A stretch of DNA of 64,000 nt from Capra hircus (lineage: Eukaryota > Chordata > Mammalia > Artiodactyla > Bovidae): NCBI RefSeq assembly GCF_001704415.2, contig NC_030817.1:55227550-55291549 (forward strand), given 5' to 3'. Of this stretch, positions 24,040 through 35,862 are shown in pieces; within the stretch, counting starts at the first letter, position 1; each line of letters opens with the position of its first letter. Made by a program: the position numbers and the translations under genes. The notes under the pieces were generated by a model. It was given only the letters and a program-made list of their open reading frames with translations. It did not search any database and was not told the DNA's origin.

Positions 24040-24765
24040 GTGGAGAGGGGATACCCTTGTTAAATGGTGAACATAAAGTAGAATGAAAGGAATAAAAGGG
24101 AGATTAACAATATAGTTATTAGTGAAGTCACTCAGTCGTGTCCGACTCTTTGTGACCCCATGGGCTGTAGCCCACCAGGCTCCTCCGTCCATGGGATTCT
24201 CCAGGCAAGAATACTGGAGTGGGTTGCCATTTCCTTCTCCAGGGGATCTTCCCAACCCAAGGACTGAACCCCGGTCTCCCGGTCTCCCGCATTGCAGGCA
24301 GACACTTTAGCCTCTGAGCCACCAGGGAAGACAAATGTAAACGGGCTGAATCTCCCTATTAAAAGACAGTATGCAACTGAGTTTAAAAAAAAAAAAAAAC
24401 CTTATATGCTGTTGAACAAGAAATACACTTAAAATGCTTTCAAAAGGCCTGAAAATTTTAAAGAATGGTCAAATGAAAATATATAAACAAAAAAGCATAA
24501 ATGCTATCACTAAGAAGCTAGGTTGAATAAATTATGTCACAAACTTATTTACACCTAGGGATACAGCTACTATGTGTATCAAGGAAAAACTACTAGCCAT
24601 GCGATGAGAACTTGATTTCTTTAAATATTTGTTATGATGGAAGATTTTTTAAATACCTCATGAATTCTTTTGTTTATTGTTCCAAAATCAGATAAGATGA
24701 TCTTAGAATTCATGTGGGAGAGTAAATGTCTAAAATAGCTAAGAAAATCACATAAAGGAAGACAA
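24040..24765 (+). mobile_element. Old L1 ORF2 fragment, split by a SINE
   Basis: Text such as atgtaaacgggctgaatctc and ccttatatgctgttgaacaa corresponds to the endonuclease-proximal part of L1 ORF2. The element is interrupted by the Bov-tA at 24122-24331. Boundaries are uncertain and no frame survives. Confidence 0.55.
24122..24331 (-). repeat. Bov-tA SINE with an 8-bp internal tandem repeat
   Basis: Near-consensus minus-orientation copy. It has a small internal tandem duplication, ggtctccc twice near 24272-24287, in the tRNA-like head. Confidence 0.95.
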
Positions 24766-25274
24766 CCGAAGAATTTCACAAGATGTGGCGTATTTTATGA
24801 GATGTGGCGTAAGGGTCTCAGGAGAGCTCCTGAATGCCTGGGCGTGGGCCACAGAGAGGTCTGCGAAAGGACTCAGCCAGGGCACTGCTGTGGAGAGGGT
24901 GACTCTGAGCAGATCAGCTGAGGAAGCTGCCACCACCAGGAGGGCGACCAGGGCACAGTGCACCCTGCTGGGTGCTCGGATTGAGGGTGAAACCAGCAAC
25001 AGGAAATTTAAAATCTGCCGTGGCTCAGATTTCCCTCTGTAGGATTGGGGAACACGCAGAGAAATGTGAATTGACTAACTAGTGTTTGAACATTCATTCA
25101 AGAAACAGACACTACAGGCAGAATACTAGCAATGATGCAGTTTTCCTTTGGCTGCAGCTACTGGAGAAGCCATTTCAAGAGAATACATAGATTTCACGGC
25201 TCAGGTTTAAAGGTATTGGAAATGATTGGGTCCTCTCAAAACCCAGTTTATGGCCCAAATTCACAATTTCTCAG
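24766..25274. other. Stretch without recognisable features
   Basis: Overlapping plus (24785-25042) and minus (24748-24999) frames of about 85 aa lie in a moderately GC-rich patch; neither shows a domain. Confidence 0.35.
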
Positions 25275-25371
25275 GTATGTATATATATATATATAAACAT
25301 ATATATATATATATATAAACATACATATATATATATAAACATATATATATATATAAACATATATATATAAT
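25275..25371. repeat. AT-rich minisatellite, (AT)n-aaac units
   Basis: Four to five units, each an AT run ending in aaac, with unit length stepping down from about 22 to 18 bases. A (TATA)-rich tail extends toward 25460. Confidence 0.9.
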
Positions 25372-25904
25372 GAAACAAACATCTACGTAGAAGATCTGTA
25401 TCTAGATAATCTGTACGTAGGTATATACACACATGCACGTACACGTGTATAGACCTGTATATATGTCAATGAAACATTTCCACAAATGTTTTTTCAGGGC
25501 GTTGGGAGAAGGAGGAAAAAGCTAAGATATGGTGCCTCCCTTAGAGAAAAGCACGCTTGTTACAGAGCAGTGGGAAGGCTTGCTGATATGTGATCGGTTT
25601 TCCCTAAGTTTCCTACCTAGAAGCGGAGCCACCAACGTGGTTGCTAGAAGGACTCCACAAAACCTCCACCTAACCTTTCTTCCATGATTAATTAAAAAAA
25701 AAAAAAAATAGAGATTGACTTGAGAAGCCAGAAGAAACACCCCCAAGGAACCAAAACCTCTTAAGACTTGGAGGAGGACGCAGGTAGTATCTGGGCTTGT
25801 AGAATCCCCAGATCAGCAGAAATGGGCCACTGTTTCAGAGAATGATGTGTTAAGAGAATAGTTGGTAGGGAAGCATGCCAGAAGCAGCCTTTTTTTCTGA
25901 AGTG

Positions 25905-26095
25905 ACGTGAAAGTCGCTCAGTCATGTCTGACTCTTTGCAACCCCATGGACTATACAATCCATGGAATTCTCCAGGCCAGAATACTGGGGTGGGTAGCTG
26001 TTCCCTTCTCCAGGGGATCTTCCCAACCCAGGGATTGAACCTAGGTCTCCCGCATTGGAGGCGGATTCTTTACCAGCTGAGCCACTAGGGAAGCC
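25905..26095 (-). repeat. Bov-tA SINE
   Basis: Full-length minus copy ending in the complement of the gcttccc tRNA head. Closely related to the copy at 13520-13714, both with the tggggtgggtag variant. Confidence 0.94.
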
Positions 26096-26585
26096 CAAGA
26101 ACTGGAGCCTTTTTTTTATTCCGTTAAAAGGAAGTAAGTCTGGAAGTAAATCTTTGCCTTCAAAGAGCCAAGTCTAATGGGGAGACATATAAGAAAAAAG
26201 GCAGATGCAGTACGCATGACTGTTGCTTTAACAGCAGAAAGACAGGCTAGACACCCATCTTAGACACCTGGGTAGTCATTGATTGCCTCCTGGAGGAAGC
26301 CGTGTTTGAGGCTTAGAAAAATGAGCAGGAGTTGGCTGAATAGTGGGTTCAGGGTGGCAAATTCTTTCTAGCAAAGGGACTGGTACCTCCAAAGAGTAGA
26401 GCAAAGAGCCAAGGTGCTTGTAGCTACAGCATCATGTTGGAGGGCACAAGCGGCAAAGGCCTTTAAACCACGTTAGGAGAGAATAGGAGTATCATTAAAA
26501 AAAAAAAAAATCTTAGTGAGCTCTTGCTCCCCTCTGGGTTTACCTGACCAAAAGAAAAAAAATCAGCATTAAAAAATAGACACAG

Positions 26586-26586
<1 letters not shown>

Positions 26587-26628
<42 letters not shown>
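26587..26628. repeat. (CA)n microsatellite, about 21 units
   Basis: Uninterrupted CA run, likely polymorphic. Confidence 0.97.
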
Positions 26629-26631
<3 letters not shown>

Positions 26632-28585
26632 CCAGACACAGCGAGATATATGCAGAAAAAGTAAGCTGAGGAAAAATATCCCAGAGATGAACATGTATCA
26701 GGAGAAGGGGAACATGCAGAGAAAAATAGATAAAGCAAGGAAAAAATGGAAATGGCTATTGGGGGTGGGAGGAGCCACAGGCCAGGAGAGTAACAGCAGA
26801 GGAGACAGAGGGATCAAAAAGCAGGAGGGGAGGGTGGAAGAGAGCAGGTTCCCCCAAGAACATGGAGCACATTTAGACACTGGAGCTCAGATCCTGCTGA
26901 CCACACAGGATCTCTCTGACCTTGCAAGGAGTCTCTCTTGCCAAACCAGACCTCCTCTGCAGTTCTGTCAGCTCGAAGGGAAAAGGAGAAAGATATTTGC
27001 AAGTCCTCAAGGTTGGGGAGCAGGTAGCAGAGCAAAGTCCAGCTTAGAAGGGGTTGACTGAATGGGAAAAGTTAGAGAAAATGTTGTCCCAGGAGGACTG
27101 TGGTGACCAAAAGTGGTGTTCTGCAGCTAAACGAATAAAATGGAAGGGAAAGTGAAAGGAAGAAAACACTGATAGAAAAGAAATCTTGCCAGAGAAATTC
27201 CCAGTCACCATGGAAAGACGCAGGCACTAGAGGTTAGTGGCTATAGCTAGACTGTCAGAGTTCAAATCCTGCTATTATACCAACTGTGTGACACTGGGCC
27301 AGTTACTTGAAATCTCTGTGTTTCAGTTTCCTCACCTGTAAAGTAAGAATGAAATAATAATTAGTACCAACCTCAGCGTGATGTAGGGCAGGTAAAATGA
27401 GTTCAACATAAGCAGAATGCTCTGCGTAGTTAGACGTTACACATCTATCAGTGCTGGCTGCCATTATTCCTCTATCCAGTGATCCTGCTGGCACCTTTTG
27501 TGATGTCATACACGTTCAAAGTCCCATCCAGGCTCTTCTGGTCTATTGGAGGGATGCGGTGAGGAGATAAACAAGGAGCAAGAAGGGGTATCTTGGGTTT
27601 AGGAGGATATTTAGAACGGAGAGGTGACCCATCACTCCCCTGAAAGCCTGCCATGCCAGCTGGGCTCTGGTCTTGCCTCTCTTAGAGCGTGTCTGTTGTA
27701 CACATCACTTCTAGTACTTATTTGGATCTTGTTTGGATCTTGTTTTCAGGGTTGGCCTGAGGGCCCACTATTCCAAAAGGAAGTCTATTTGCAGTCTTTT
27801 CGTACCCATCCAAGCTCTTGCTTGTATCTCTTTCGAAGGGGATCTGATTGCTCAGTGTAGGGTTGTAAAAATGTCTGATGGAAGCTAGACATCTGGGATT
27901 TTATTGGGGGTCAGTTCCTTGAAGAGAGATGTGAAGCTGGCTGGAATCTCACTATTGTGGAAAGAAGGTTCTGACTGAGGAAAGCTCTTGAAGATGGGAG
28001 AGGCTTAATTCCATTCCTGGTGTATTTCATTAGAGACTATATTCCTCTTTTGGCTCATGGGATCTATTCCCCGTAACACATATGAAAATGTGGTGGAAAG
28101 TGTGGCTACAAGACCAACAAAGACTGAGGCAGGACTGAGGTTTGGGCTAATGATGGCCTTTACAGGGTTTTGCTCTTTGAAGAGCCTGACCACTGCCCCC
28201 AGTGCACAGAGAAGTGCCAGAGGGGGCCTGAGAACTGCAGCTGCTGTGGTAATGACAGATTTCTTCAGTCTCCAATGCCATTCCAAGGAGGGGTTCATAA
28301 ACTTTTTGAAAGAGTGTGGAACAGACTGCTACCAGAGACTCTGTAAGGAGCTGGTCCCCAGCCTTGGAGCTGAAAGATTGTCCCTGAACTGTTGAGCTTG
28401 GAAGGGAACCAAGGCTATACAGACTAGGGACCCCATGGGAGTTAAAGGCAGGAGGAGATGGTGGCAGCCCCCACCAGCAAGAAAGCCTAAGGAACAGCTC
28501 TGCCTGTGAGCTCTTGGAGAGAGCTCAGTGATATCATACTCATATTCATGGAAGACTGAAATCTTTGCCTTAAAGATCAAGAACA
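26629..28585. other. Single-copy stretch
   Basis: No gene recognised; a MIR lies at 27238-27435. Overlapping frames near 28005-28395 (97 aa minus, 112 aa plus) have no domain I can name. Confidence 0.35.
27238..27435 (+). repeat. MIR SINE
   Basis: Good MIR order in plus orientation: agttcaaatcctgct, actgtgtgacactgggc, cagtttcctcacctgtaaa. Confidence 0.88.
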
Positions 28586-28589
28586 AGAT

Positions 28590-29688
28590 AAGGATGCTCA
28601 CTTTTACCCCTGCTATTCAATATTGTACTGGAAGTCCTAGCCAGAGCAACCATGCAAGGGGGAAAAAAAAAGGCAACCAACTGAAAAAGAAGTAAAACTC
28701 TCTCTATTCACAGACAACATAATCCTATATATAGAATAGTCTATAAAGAATCTATAAAAGAAATGTTAGAGCTAAAATTCCTCTAAATTAATTCATCAAC
28801 TTTGTACCAGATCAAAAATCAGCTGTATTTCTATAAACTGGCAATAAACAGCCCAAACAGGAAATTAATTTTTAAAATTAATTTTTAAAATTCTGTTTGC
28901 AGTAGTATGAAGAAGAATAGAATACTTAGGAGCAAATTTAACCAAGATGATACAAGATGTGTATAATACAAAGAAAACTACAAAACATTCCTGAAAGAAA
29001 TTAAAGAGGTTATCTAAAATGAAAAGAAAAGACATCTCATTTTCATGAACTGAAAGACTTGAAGCTGTTAAGATAGTGATAATACCAAAAGCAATCCACA
29101 GAATCTGTGCAATCATCATTTTTTTAAAAAAAATCTATTTGAAAAAATTGAAAAAAATCATTCTAAAATTCATAGAGAATGGAAAGGGGACCAAAAAGCA
29201 AACAAACAAACAAACAAAAAATCTTGAAATAGAAGAACAGAGGTGGAGGACTCACATTTACTTCCTTGTTTCAAAATTTACTACAAAGCTATAATAATCA
29301 AGACAATGTGATACTAGAATAAGATTGATATATAGATCAATAAAATAGAATTAAGATTCCAGAAATATAAATTGAATGTTAATTGATTTTTGACAAGGAT
29401 GCTAAGACTATTCAATGAAGAAAGAATAGTCCAGTCAACAAATGGTGCAGGAACAACTGGATAGCCACATGCAAAAGGATGATGCTGGATCTTACCTCAC
29501 ACTCTATGCAAAAATTAATCCAAAATGAACTAAACGTAAGAGCTAAAACCATAATACTCCCAGCAGAAAACTATAGGGGTAAATCTTTGTGACATCAGAT
29601 TTAGCAATGGTTTCTTAGCTACAATATCAAAAGCACAAACAATTTTCAAAAAATAGATAAATTGGATTTCATCAGAATTAAAACTTTT
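28590..29688 (+). mobile_element. Old L1 ORF2, upstream half (split by younger L1)
   Basis: ORF2 text from the reverse transcriptase end (ttcaatattgtactggaag) through the C-terminal domain to attaaaactttt at 29677-29688. The same L1 resumes at 36063 with attaaaacattt and the expected continuation tgcatcaaaggacacc. The intervening 6.4 kb is therefore an insertion flanked by a near-perfect 12-bp target duplication. Confidence 0.85.
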
Positions 29689-29871
29689 GTGAAGATCAAT
29701 GAAACTAAAACTGGTTCTTTGAAAGATAAACAAAATTTATAAACTTTTAGGCAGAATCATAAACTCATAAAGAAGCAAAGGGAAAGGGTCCAAATCAATA
29801 AAATCAGAAATGAAAAAGAAGTTGCAGCCAATACCACAGAAATACGAAGGACCACAGGAGAGGACTTCCCT

Positions 29872-30015
29872 GGTGATCAGTGGTTAAGACTCTGCATTGC
29901 CACTACAGGGGGTGTGGGTTTGATCCCTGACTGAAGAAGTTCCGCATGCTATGGGGTGTGGCCAAAAAAAAAGGTATGATTCGAATTTAAAAAAACAACA
30001 CCAACAACTAAAAAC
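29872..30015 (+). repeat. CHR-type SINE
   Basis: Head ggacttccctggtgatcag with a short body and A-rich tail, inserted in L1 with target words like aaggaccacagg and gaggaccataag on either side. Confidence 0.82.
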
Positions 30016-30356
30016 AGAGGACCATAAGAATATTTACAAGCAACTATATGCCAATGAAATGGACAATCTAGAAGAAACATATAAATTTTTGGAAAAGTAA
30101 AATCTCCCAAGACTGAACTGAGGAAAAACGGAAAATATGATTAGACCAATTATAAGTACTGAAATTGAATCTGTGATTTAATAACTCCCAACAAAAGTCC
30201 AGAACCAGATGGCTTTACAAGTGAATTTTACCAAACATTTAGAGAAGAATTAAGACTATTCTTCTGAAACTATTCCAAAAAGCTTGAGAATAAAGGACAC
30301 ACACCTCTGAGTTCATTACATGAGGCCACCATCAGCCTGGTACCAAAACCAAAGAT

Positions 30357-30572
30357 TTGTTGTTTTTGCTGTTTAGTTACTAAGCTGTGTCCCACTCTTT
30401 GTGACCCCATGGATTGTAACCTGCCAGGCTTCTCTGTCGATGGAATTTTCCCAGCAAGAATACAGAAGTGAGTTGCCATTTCCTTTTCCAGGGGTCTTCC
30501 TGACCCACAGATCGAACTGAGTCTCCTATACTGGCAGGTGGATTCTTTACCACTGAACCACCAGGGAAGCCC
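30357..30572 (-). repeat. Bov-tA SINE, older variant
   Basis: Minus orientation, diverged (cactgaaccaccagggaagc end). Near-duplicate words aaaaccaaagat and aaaatcaaagat flank it. Confidence 0.9.
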
Positions 30573-30770
30573 AAAATCAAAGATATACCACACACAGAAA
30601 GGAAAAGTACAAGCCAATATCAATGATGAACATAGACACAAGCAAAAAACTACTTGCAAATCAAATCCAACAATGCATCAAGTGGGATTTATTACAACGA
30701 TGCAAGGATTTTTCATTATCTACAAAACAGTGTGATACACCTCATTAACAAACTGAAGATTAGAACAATA

Positions 30771-30946
30771 AGGTCCTACTGTGTATACTACAGGGAACTA
30801 TATTCAATATCCTGTGACAAACCATAAAAAATACATGAAAAAGAATATATATATATGTATATGTTACTGAGTCACTTTGATATACAACAGAAATTACCAC
30901 AACATTGGAAACCAACTATACTTTAATAAAATTTTAAAAATAAAAT
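30771..30946 (+). mobile_element. Extra L1 3' UTR tail inserted in L1 ORF2
   Basis: Artiodactyl L1 terminal text (aaggtcctactgtgtatact ... actatactttaataaaa) inside ORF2 of another L1, so it is a separate, extremely truncated insertion. Confidence 0.75.
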
Positions 30947-30949
30947 AAA

Positions 30950-31075
30950 AATATCAAATTGATGCCACAGCAAAGAGTTTGCATGCTACAACCAAGAGTT
31001 CACATGCTGCAATGAAGACTGAAGATTCCATGTGTATCAACTAAGACCTGGCACAGCCAAATCAATATTTTTTAA
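30950..31075 (+). repeat. CHR-2-type SINE tail fragment
   Basis: Short imperfect repeats of the type gagttcacatgctgca followed by an A/T-rich tail; head is missing. Confidence 0.65.
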
Positions 31076-31435
31076 GAGCAAGTTGAAAAATAAAACGCAT
31101 ATAATCATCTTCATAGATTCAGAAAAAGCTTTTGATAAAATTCAACATCCATTTATGATTAAAAAAAAAAAAAGACTCTCCAGAAAGTAGGTGTAGAGGG
31201 AACCTACCTACCTCAACAAAATGAAAGCCATAAATGACAAGACCAGAGCTAACATCATACTCAGTGGTGAAAAGATCCATGAACAAGACAAGGATCCCCA
31301 TGCTTGCTCGCCACTTTTATTCAACACAGTTTTGGAAACCCTAGTCACACCGATTAGAGAAGAAAAAGTGAAAGGAATCCAAATTGGAAACGTAAAACTA
31401 TCCCTATTTGCAGATGACAGATAATTGAACACTAT

Positions 31436-31647
31436 ATATGTTGTTTAGTCACTAAGTCATGTTCGACTTTTTGCAGCCCCACAGACTGTAGCCTGCCATG
31501 CTTCTTTGTCCATGAAATTATCCAAGCAAGAATACTAGAGTGGGTTGCCATTTCCTTCTCCAGGAGATCTTCCCAACCCAGGAATCAAACCTGTGTCTCC
31601 TGCATTGGCAGGTGGACTCTTTACTGCTGAACCACTTGGGAAAGCTC
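31436..31647 (-). repeat. Bov-tA SINE, older variant
   Basis: Minus orientation, inserted just downstream of the L1 FADD codons. It shares the tgttgtttagtcactaag start with the copy at 30357. Confidence 0.9.
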
Positions 31648-32332
31648 AGAAAACTACATAGAAAATACTAAAATCCTACTAGAGCTCATCAATGAATTTG
31701 GTACAGTTGCAAGATACAAAATTAGTACATAGAAATCTGCATTTATATACACTAACAACAAAAGATTAGAAAGAGATACTAAGGAAACAATCCTATTGAC
31801 CACTGCATTAAAAAAAGAATAAAATACATAAGAATAACCCTACCTAAGGAGGCAAAAGACGTGTACTCAGAAAACTATAAGACAATGATAAAAGAAATTG
31901 AAGATGACACAAACAGAAAGATACACCCTATTCTTAGACCAGAAGAATCAACATTGTAAAAATAACTATACTACCCAAGGTAATCTACAGATTCAGTGCA
32001 ATCCATATCAAATTACCAGTGACGTTTTTCACAGAACTAAACAAAATTTTTTTTTAGTTTGTATGGAAGCACAAAAGACCCCGAAAATCTAAAGCAATCT
32101 AGAGAAAGAAAAATGAAGCTGCAAGAATCAGGCTCCCCAACTTCAGATCATACAATAAAGCTACAGTGATCAAAACAGTATAATACTGGCACAGGGGGAA
32201 AAAAAATAGACCAATGGAACAGAATAGAAAGCCCAGAAATAAACTCGTGCAACTATGGCCAATTAATCTATGACAAGGGAGGCAAGAATATATAATGGAG
32301 AAAAGACAGTCTCTTCAATAAGTGGCGCTGGG

Positions 32333-32448
32333 GGAATTCCCTGGTAGTCTAGTGGTTAGGACTGCATGCTTTCACTGCTGTGGGCCCAGATTCGATCCCT
32401 GATCCTACAAGGAGCGCCACACAGCCAGAAAACAAACCAGCAAAAATG
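32333..32448 (+). repeat. CHR-type SINE with 14-bp target duplication
   Basis: Head ggaattccctggtagtctag. Flanked by taagtggcgctggg (32319-32332) and taagtggtgctggg (32449-32462), differing at one base. Confidence 0.92.
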
Positions 32449-32698
32449 TAAGTGGTGCTGGGAAAACTGGACAGCTGCATGAAAAGGAATGAAATGAGAC
32501 GTCTCTACCACCACACACAAAAATAAACTCAGATTAAAAACCCAAACGTGAGACCAGTTAATATAAAACTCCAGGAGGAAAACAAGGGCAGAACACTCTT
32601 ACATAAATCATAACAATATCATTTTGGCTTGGTCTCCTAGAGTAATGGAAATAAAAATGAAAATGGGACCTAATTAAACTTAAAATATTTTGCACAGC

Positions 32699-33268
32699 AG
32701 AGACTTCACTGGTAGTTCAGTGGCTAAATAAAGACTCCCAGCTGCCAAAGCAGAGGACCCGGGTTCAATCCCTGGTCAGGGAACTAGATCCCACAGTATC
32801 GCAACTAAGAGTTTGCATGCCCCAACTAAGAGTTCACATGCTGCAACTAAAGATTCTGCATGCTGCGACTAAAAGATCCCACATGCTTGGAACTACCCTG
32901 GTGGTCCAGGGGTTAAGAATCTGCCTGCCAATGCCGGGACATTGATTTAATCCCTGGTCTGGAAACTAAGATCCCACATGCCACTGGGCAGATAAGCCCA
33001 CACCTGGACTATTGCACCCAAGCACCACAACTAATGAAGCCCATGTGCTCTGGAGCCCGTGCTCCATAACAAGGGAAGCCACTGCAATTAGAAGCCTTCA
33101 CACTGCAACTAGAGAGTAGCCTTTGTTTGCTGCAACTAGAGAAAGTCTGTGCAACAGCAAAGAGCCCATGCACTGTAATGAAGAAGACCCAGCACAGCCA
33201 AAAATAAGAAATAAGATTCTGCATGCTAGAACTAAGATTCAGCACAGGCCAATTAAATATTTTTTAAA
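32699..33268 (+). repeat. CHR-2-type SINE interrupted by another SINE
   Basis: Outer element occupies 32699-32887 and 33212-33268, with the repetitive 'aactaagagttcacatgctg' tail typical of this subfamily. It is interrupted by the CHR-1-type element at 32888-33211. Confidence 0.82.
32888..33211 (+). repeat. CHR-1-type SINE nested in CHR-2-type SINE
   Basis: Nearly full-length (about 320 bp) from tggaactaccctggtggtcc to agccaaaaataag. The flanking words agatcccacatgct and agattctgcatgct look like a diverged target duplication within the outer SINE. Confidence 0.85.
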
Positions 33269-33461
33269 AAGAAAAAGCTTTTGCACAACAAAGGAAAACC
33301 ATAAACAAATCAAAAGACAGCCTACAAACTGGAAGAAAATATTTGCAAGTGAGGTGACTAAAAAGTGATTAATTTACAAAATGTGCAAACAGCTCACGTG
33401 GTTCAATATCAAAAAACCAACCAAGTCAATCTTAGGCAGAAGGTCTAAACAGATATTTCTC

Positions 33462-34327
33462 GATCCTGGAGGAGGATTCCAAATAGGTCACAGCCGCAGC
33501 TACTCCCCAAGGAGGGAGTGTAGGCGGTCCGGTCCGGTCCAAGTCCCAGGAAAGAGAACACAGGCGCCAAGAAAGGTCCCAGTCCAGGGAGAGAGATCGG
33601 AGAGGAAGCCACTCTCGCTCCCCGCACAGAAGGCATTCCAGGTCCCCAAGACGACATAGATCCCCACCTCCTTCCCCTTCTCGACTGAAAAAAAGAAAAG
33701 AAAAAGAAGAAAGAAGAGATGAGGAGGAGAAAGAAACGAAACAAAGAGCAAAGAACGTGAGATAACTGAGTAAGCAACAGAACAGAGGAAGAACTAGAAA
33801 TGATGAAGTTAATGGGATTTGCCTCCTTTGATTCCACTAAAGGGAAAAAGGTGGATGGCTCTGTAAATGCCTATGCCATAAATGTGTCTCAGAAGAGAAA
33901 GTACAGGCAGTACATGAATGGAAAAGGTGGATTCAACAGACCTTTGGATTTCATTGTGCGAGAACTGAAGTGTTGAAAAATGATGTTTTCTCTCTCATCT
34001 TGATCAGAACAGTGGATTTTTGTATTTAATATGCATCAAAAACAAGATCACAGTCCTTCCTCCTTGTAAAGTAAGAAAATTTTATTTATGATGTGTGTAG
34101 TTCACTTACCCCACCTCAAAAAAAAAAAAAAACCAGTTAAACATTACATTTTTTTCCTTTAGGAAATATCATTTGGGGCTGTCATCAACCCCATTTTTTT
34201 GTCCTTATTCCTATGGAAACTATATATGTTTTTTTTCTTGGCTGCTCCTTATGACTTTTTAAAACACATAAAAGTAATTTGGAAGTAAGTTTCTCAACTA
34301 AAGCAATAATTTCTAAAAACAAACAAA
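33462..34327 (+). pseudogene. SNRNP27: Processed pseudogene of SNRNP27 (U4/U6.U5 tri-snRNP 27 kDa protein)
   Basis: SNRNP27 is a small spliceosomal protein of the tri-snRNP with an N-terminal arginine/serine-rich region and a conserved C-terminal domain. Here the RS region starts at 33483-33485, where the start codon reads ATA, and runs SRSYSPRRECRRS before shifting frame. The acidic/basic linker follows at about 33680-33760 and the C-terminal domain at about 33796-33976 (MKLMGFASFDSTKGKKVDGS, then VNAYAINVSQKRKYRQYM and NRPLDF). No introns are present, the 3' UTR is retained and the end is A-rich. Perfect 15-bp target duplications (aaacagatatttctc) lie at 33447-33461 and 34328-34342. The lost start codon, frameshifts and internal stops (for example the in-frame TAA near 33769) show it is dead. 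It interrupts L1 ORF2. Confidence 0.93.
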
Positions 34328-34405
34328 AAACAGATATTTCTCTAAAGAAAACATACAAATGGCCAACAAATACATGAAAAAAAAGACCTCAACATATCTA
34401 ATTAT

Positions 34406-34758
34406 TCAGTTCAGTTCAGTGCAGTTGTTCAGTTATGTCCGACTCTTTGCAACCCGATGAATCGCAGCATGCCCAGCCTCCCTGTCCATCACCAACTCCC
34501 GGAGTTCACTCAGACTCATGTCCATCGAGTCCATGATGCCATCCAGCCATCTCATCCTCTGTCATCCCCTTCTCCTCCTGCCCCCAATCCCTCCCAGCAT
34601 CAGAGTCTTTTCCAAAATGAGTCAACTCTTCACACGAGGTGGCCAAAGTACTGGAGTCTCAGCTTAAGCATCATTTCTTCCAAAGAAATCCCAGGGCTGA
34701 TCTCCTTCAGAATGGACTGGTTGGATCTCCTTGAAGTCCAAGGGACTCTCAAGAGTCT
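34406..34758 (-). mobile_element. BovB 3' end (ART2-type), minus
   Basis: Begins with repeated ttcag units and extends back into the BovB C-terminal coding region (aatggactggttggatctcc). Inserted in L1 downstream of the SNRNP27 copy. Confidence 0.94.
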
Positions 34759-35220
34759 TCATTAGACCAACACAAATAAAAACTATAGTGAGGTATTACC
34801 TCATTCAGTCAAAATGGCCATCATCAAAAAGTTTACAAATAATAAAGGCTGGGATGCGGAGGGGATGCAGAGGAAAATATACCCTCCTCTACTGTTAGTG
34901 GGAATGTAAATTGGTGCAACAGCTGAGGAAAACAGTAAGGAGTTTCCTCGGAGAACTAAAAACAGAACTACCATATGATCCAGCAATTCCACTCCTAGGT
35001 ATATACCCAAAAAAGATGAAAATTCTAATTTGAAAAGATATATGTATTGCAGTGTTCAATAGTCAAGATATGGAAGCAACCTAAATGTCCATTGACAGAG
35101 GAATGGATAAAGAAGATGTGATTTATCTGTATATAGTAGAATATTATTCAGCCATAAAAAAGAATGAAATAATGCCATGTGCAGCAACATGGACCTAGAG
35201 ATTAAGTGAAGTAAGCCAGA

Positions 35221-35400
35221 CAGATTGAAGGCAGGAGGAGAAGGGGACAACAGAAAGCGAGATGGTTGGATGGCATCGCCACCTCAATGGGCACTAGTTT
35301 GAGCAAGCTCCAGGAGGTGGTGAAGGACAGGGAAGCCTGGTGTGCTGCAGTCCATGGGGTCACAAAGAGTCAGACACAACTGAGTGACTGAACAGCAACA
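35221..35400 (+). mobile_element. BovB 3' end, short, plus
   Basis: About 180 bp of BovB 3' end ending actgagtgactgaacagcaa. Flanked by the 8-bp duplicate aagccaga at 35213-35220 and 35401-35408. Confidence 0.92.
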
Positions 35401-35586
35401 AAGCCAGAGAAGGATAAGTATCATATGATTTTTGCTTATATGTGGAATCTAATTTTTTAAAAGATACAAATGAACTTATTTACAAAACAGAGACTCACAG
35501 ACATAGAAAACAAATTTATGTTTATCAAAGGGAAAAGGAGAGGAGGGATCAATTAGGAGATTAGGACTAACATATAAATAAATACT

Positions 35587-35862
35587 GCTGCTGCTGCTGC
35601 TAAGTCGCTTCAGTCGTGTCCAACTCTGTGCGACCCCATAGACGGAAGCCCACCAGGCTCCCCTGTCCCTGGGATTCTCCAGGCAAGAACACTGGAGTGG
35701 GTTGCCACTTCCTGCTCCAATGCATGAAAGTGAAAAGTGAAAGTGAAGTTGCTCAGTCGTGTCCAACTCTTCGCGACCCCATGGGCTGCAGCCCACCAGG
35801 ATCCTCCATCCATGGGATTTTCCAGGCAAGAGTACTGGAGTGGGGTGCCATTGCCTTCTCCA
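35587..35862 (-). repeat. BOV-A2 SINE with 11-bp target duplication
   Basis: Minus dimer with a (CTG)n terminus. Flanked by aaataaatact at 35576-35586 and 35863-35873. Confidence 0.95.

Noticed and set aside
25275..25371. CRISPR-like spaced repeat
   Set aside because: The units are AT runs with short aaac spacers in mammalian DNA; this is a simple-sequence minisatellite.
28005..28395. Overlapping 97-aa and 112-aa frames as a processed pseudogene
   Set aside because: No poly-A tail, no target duplication and no recognised protein similarity.
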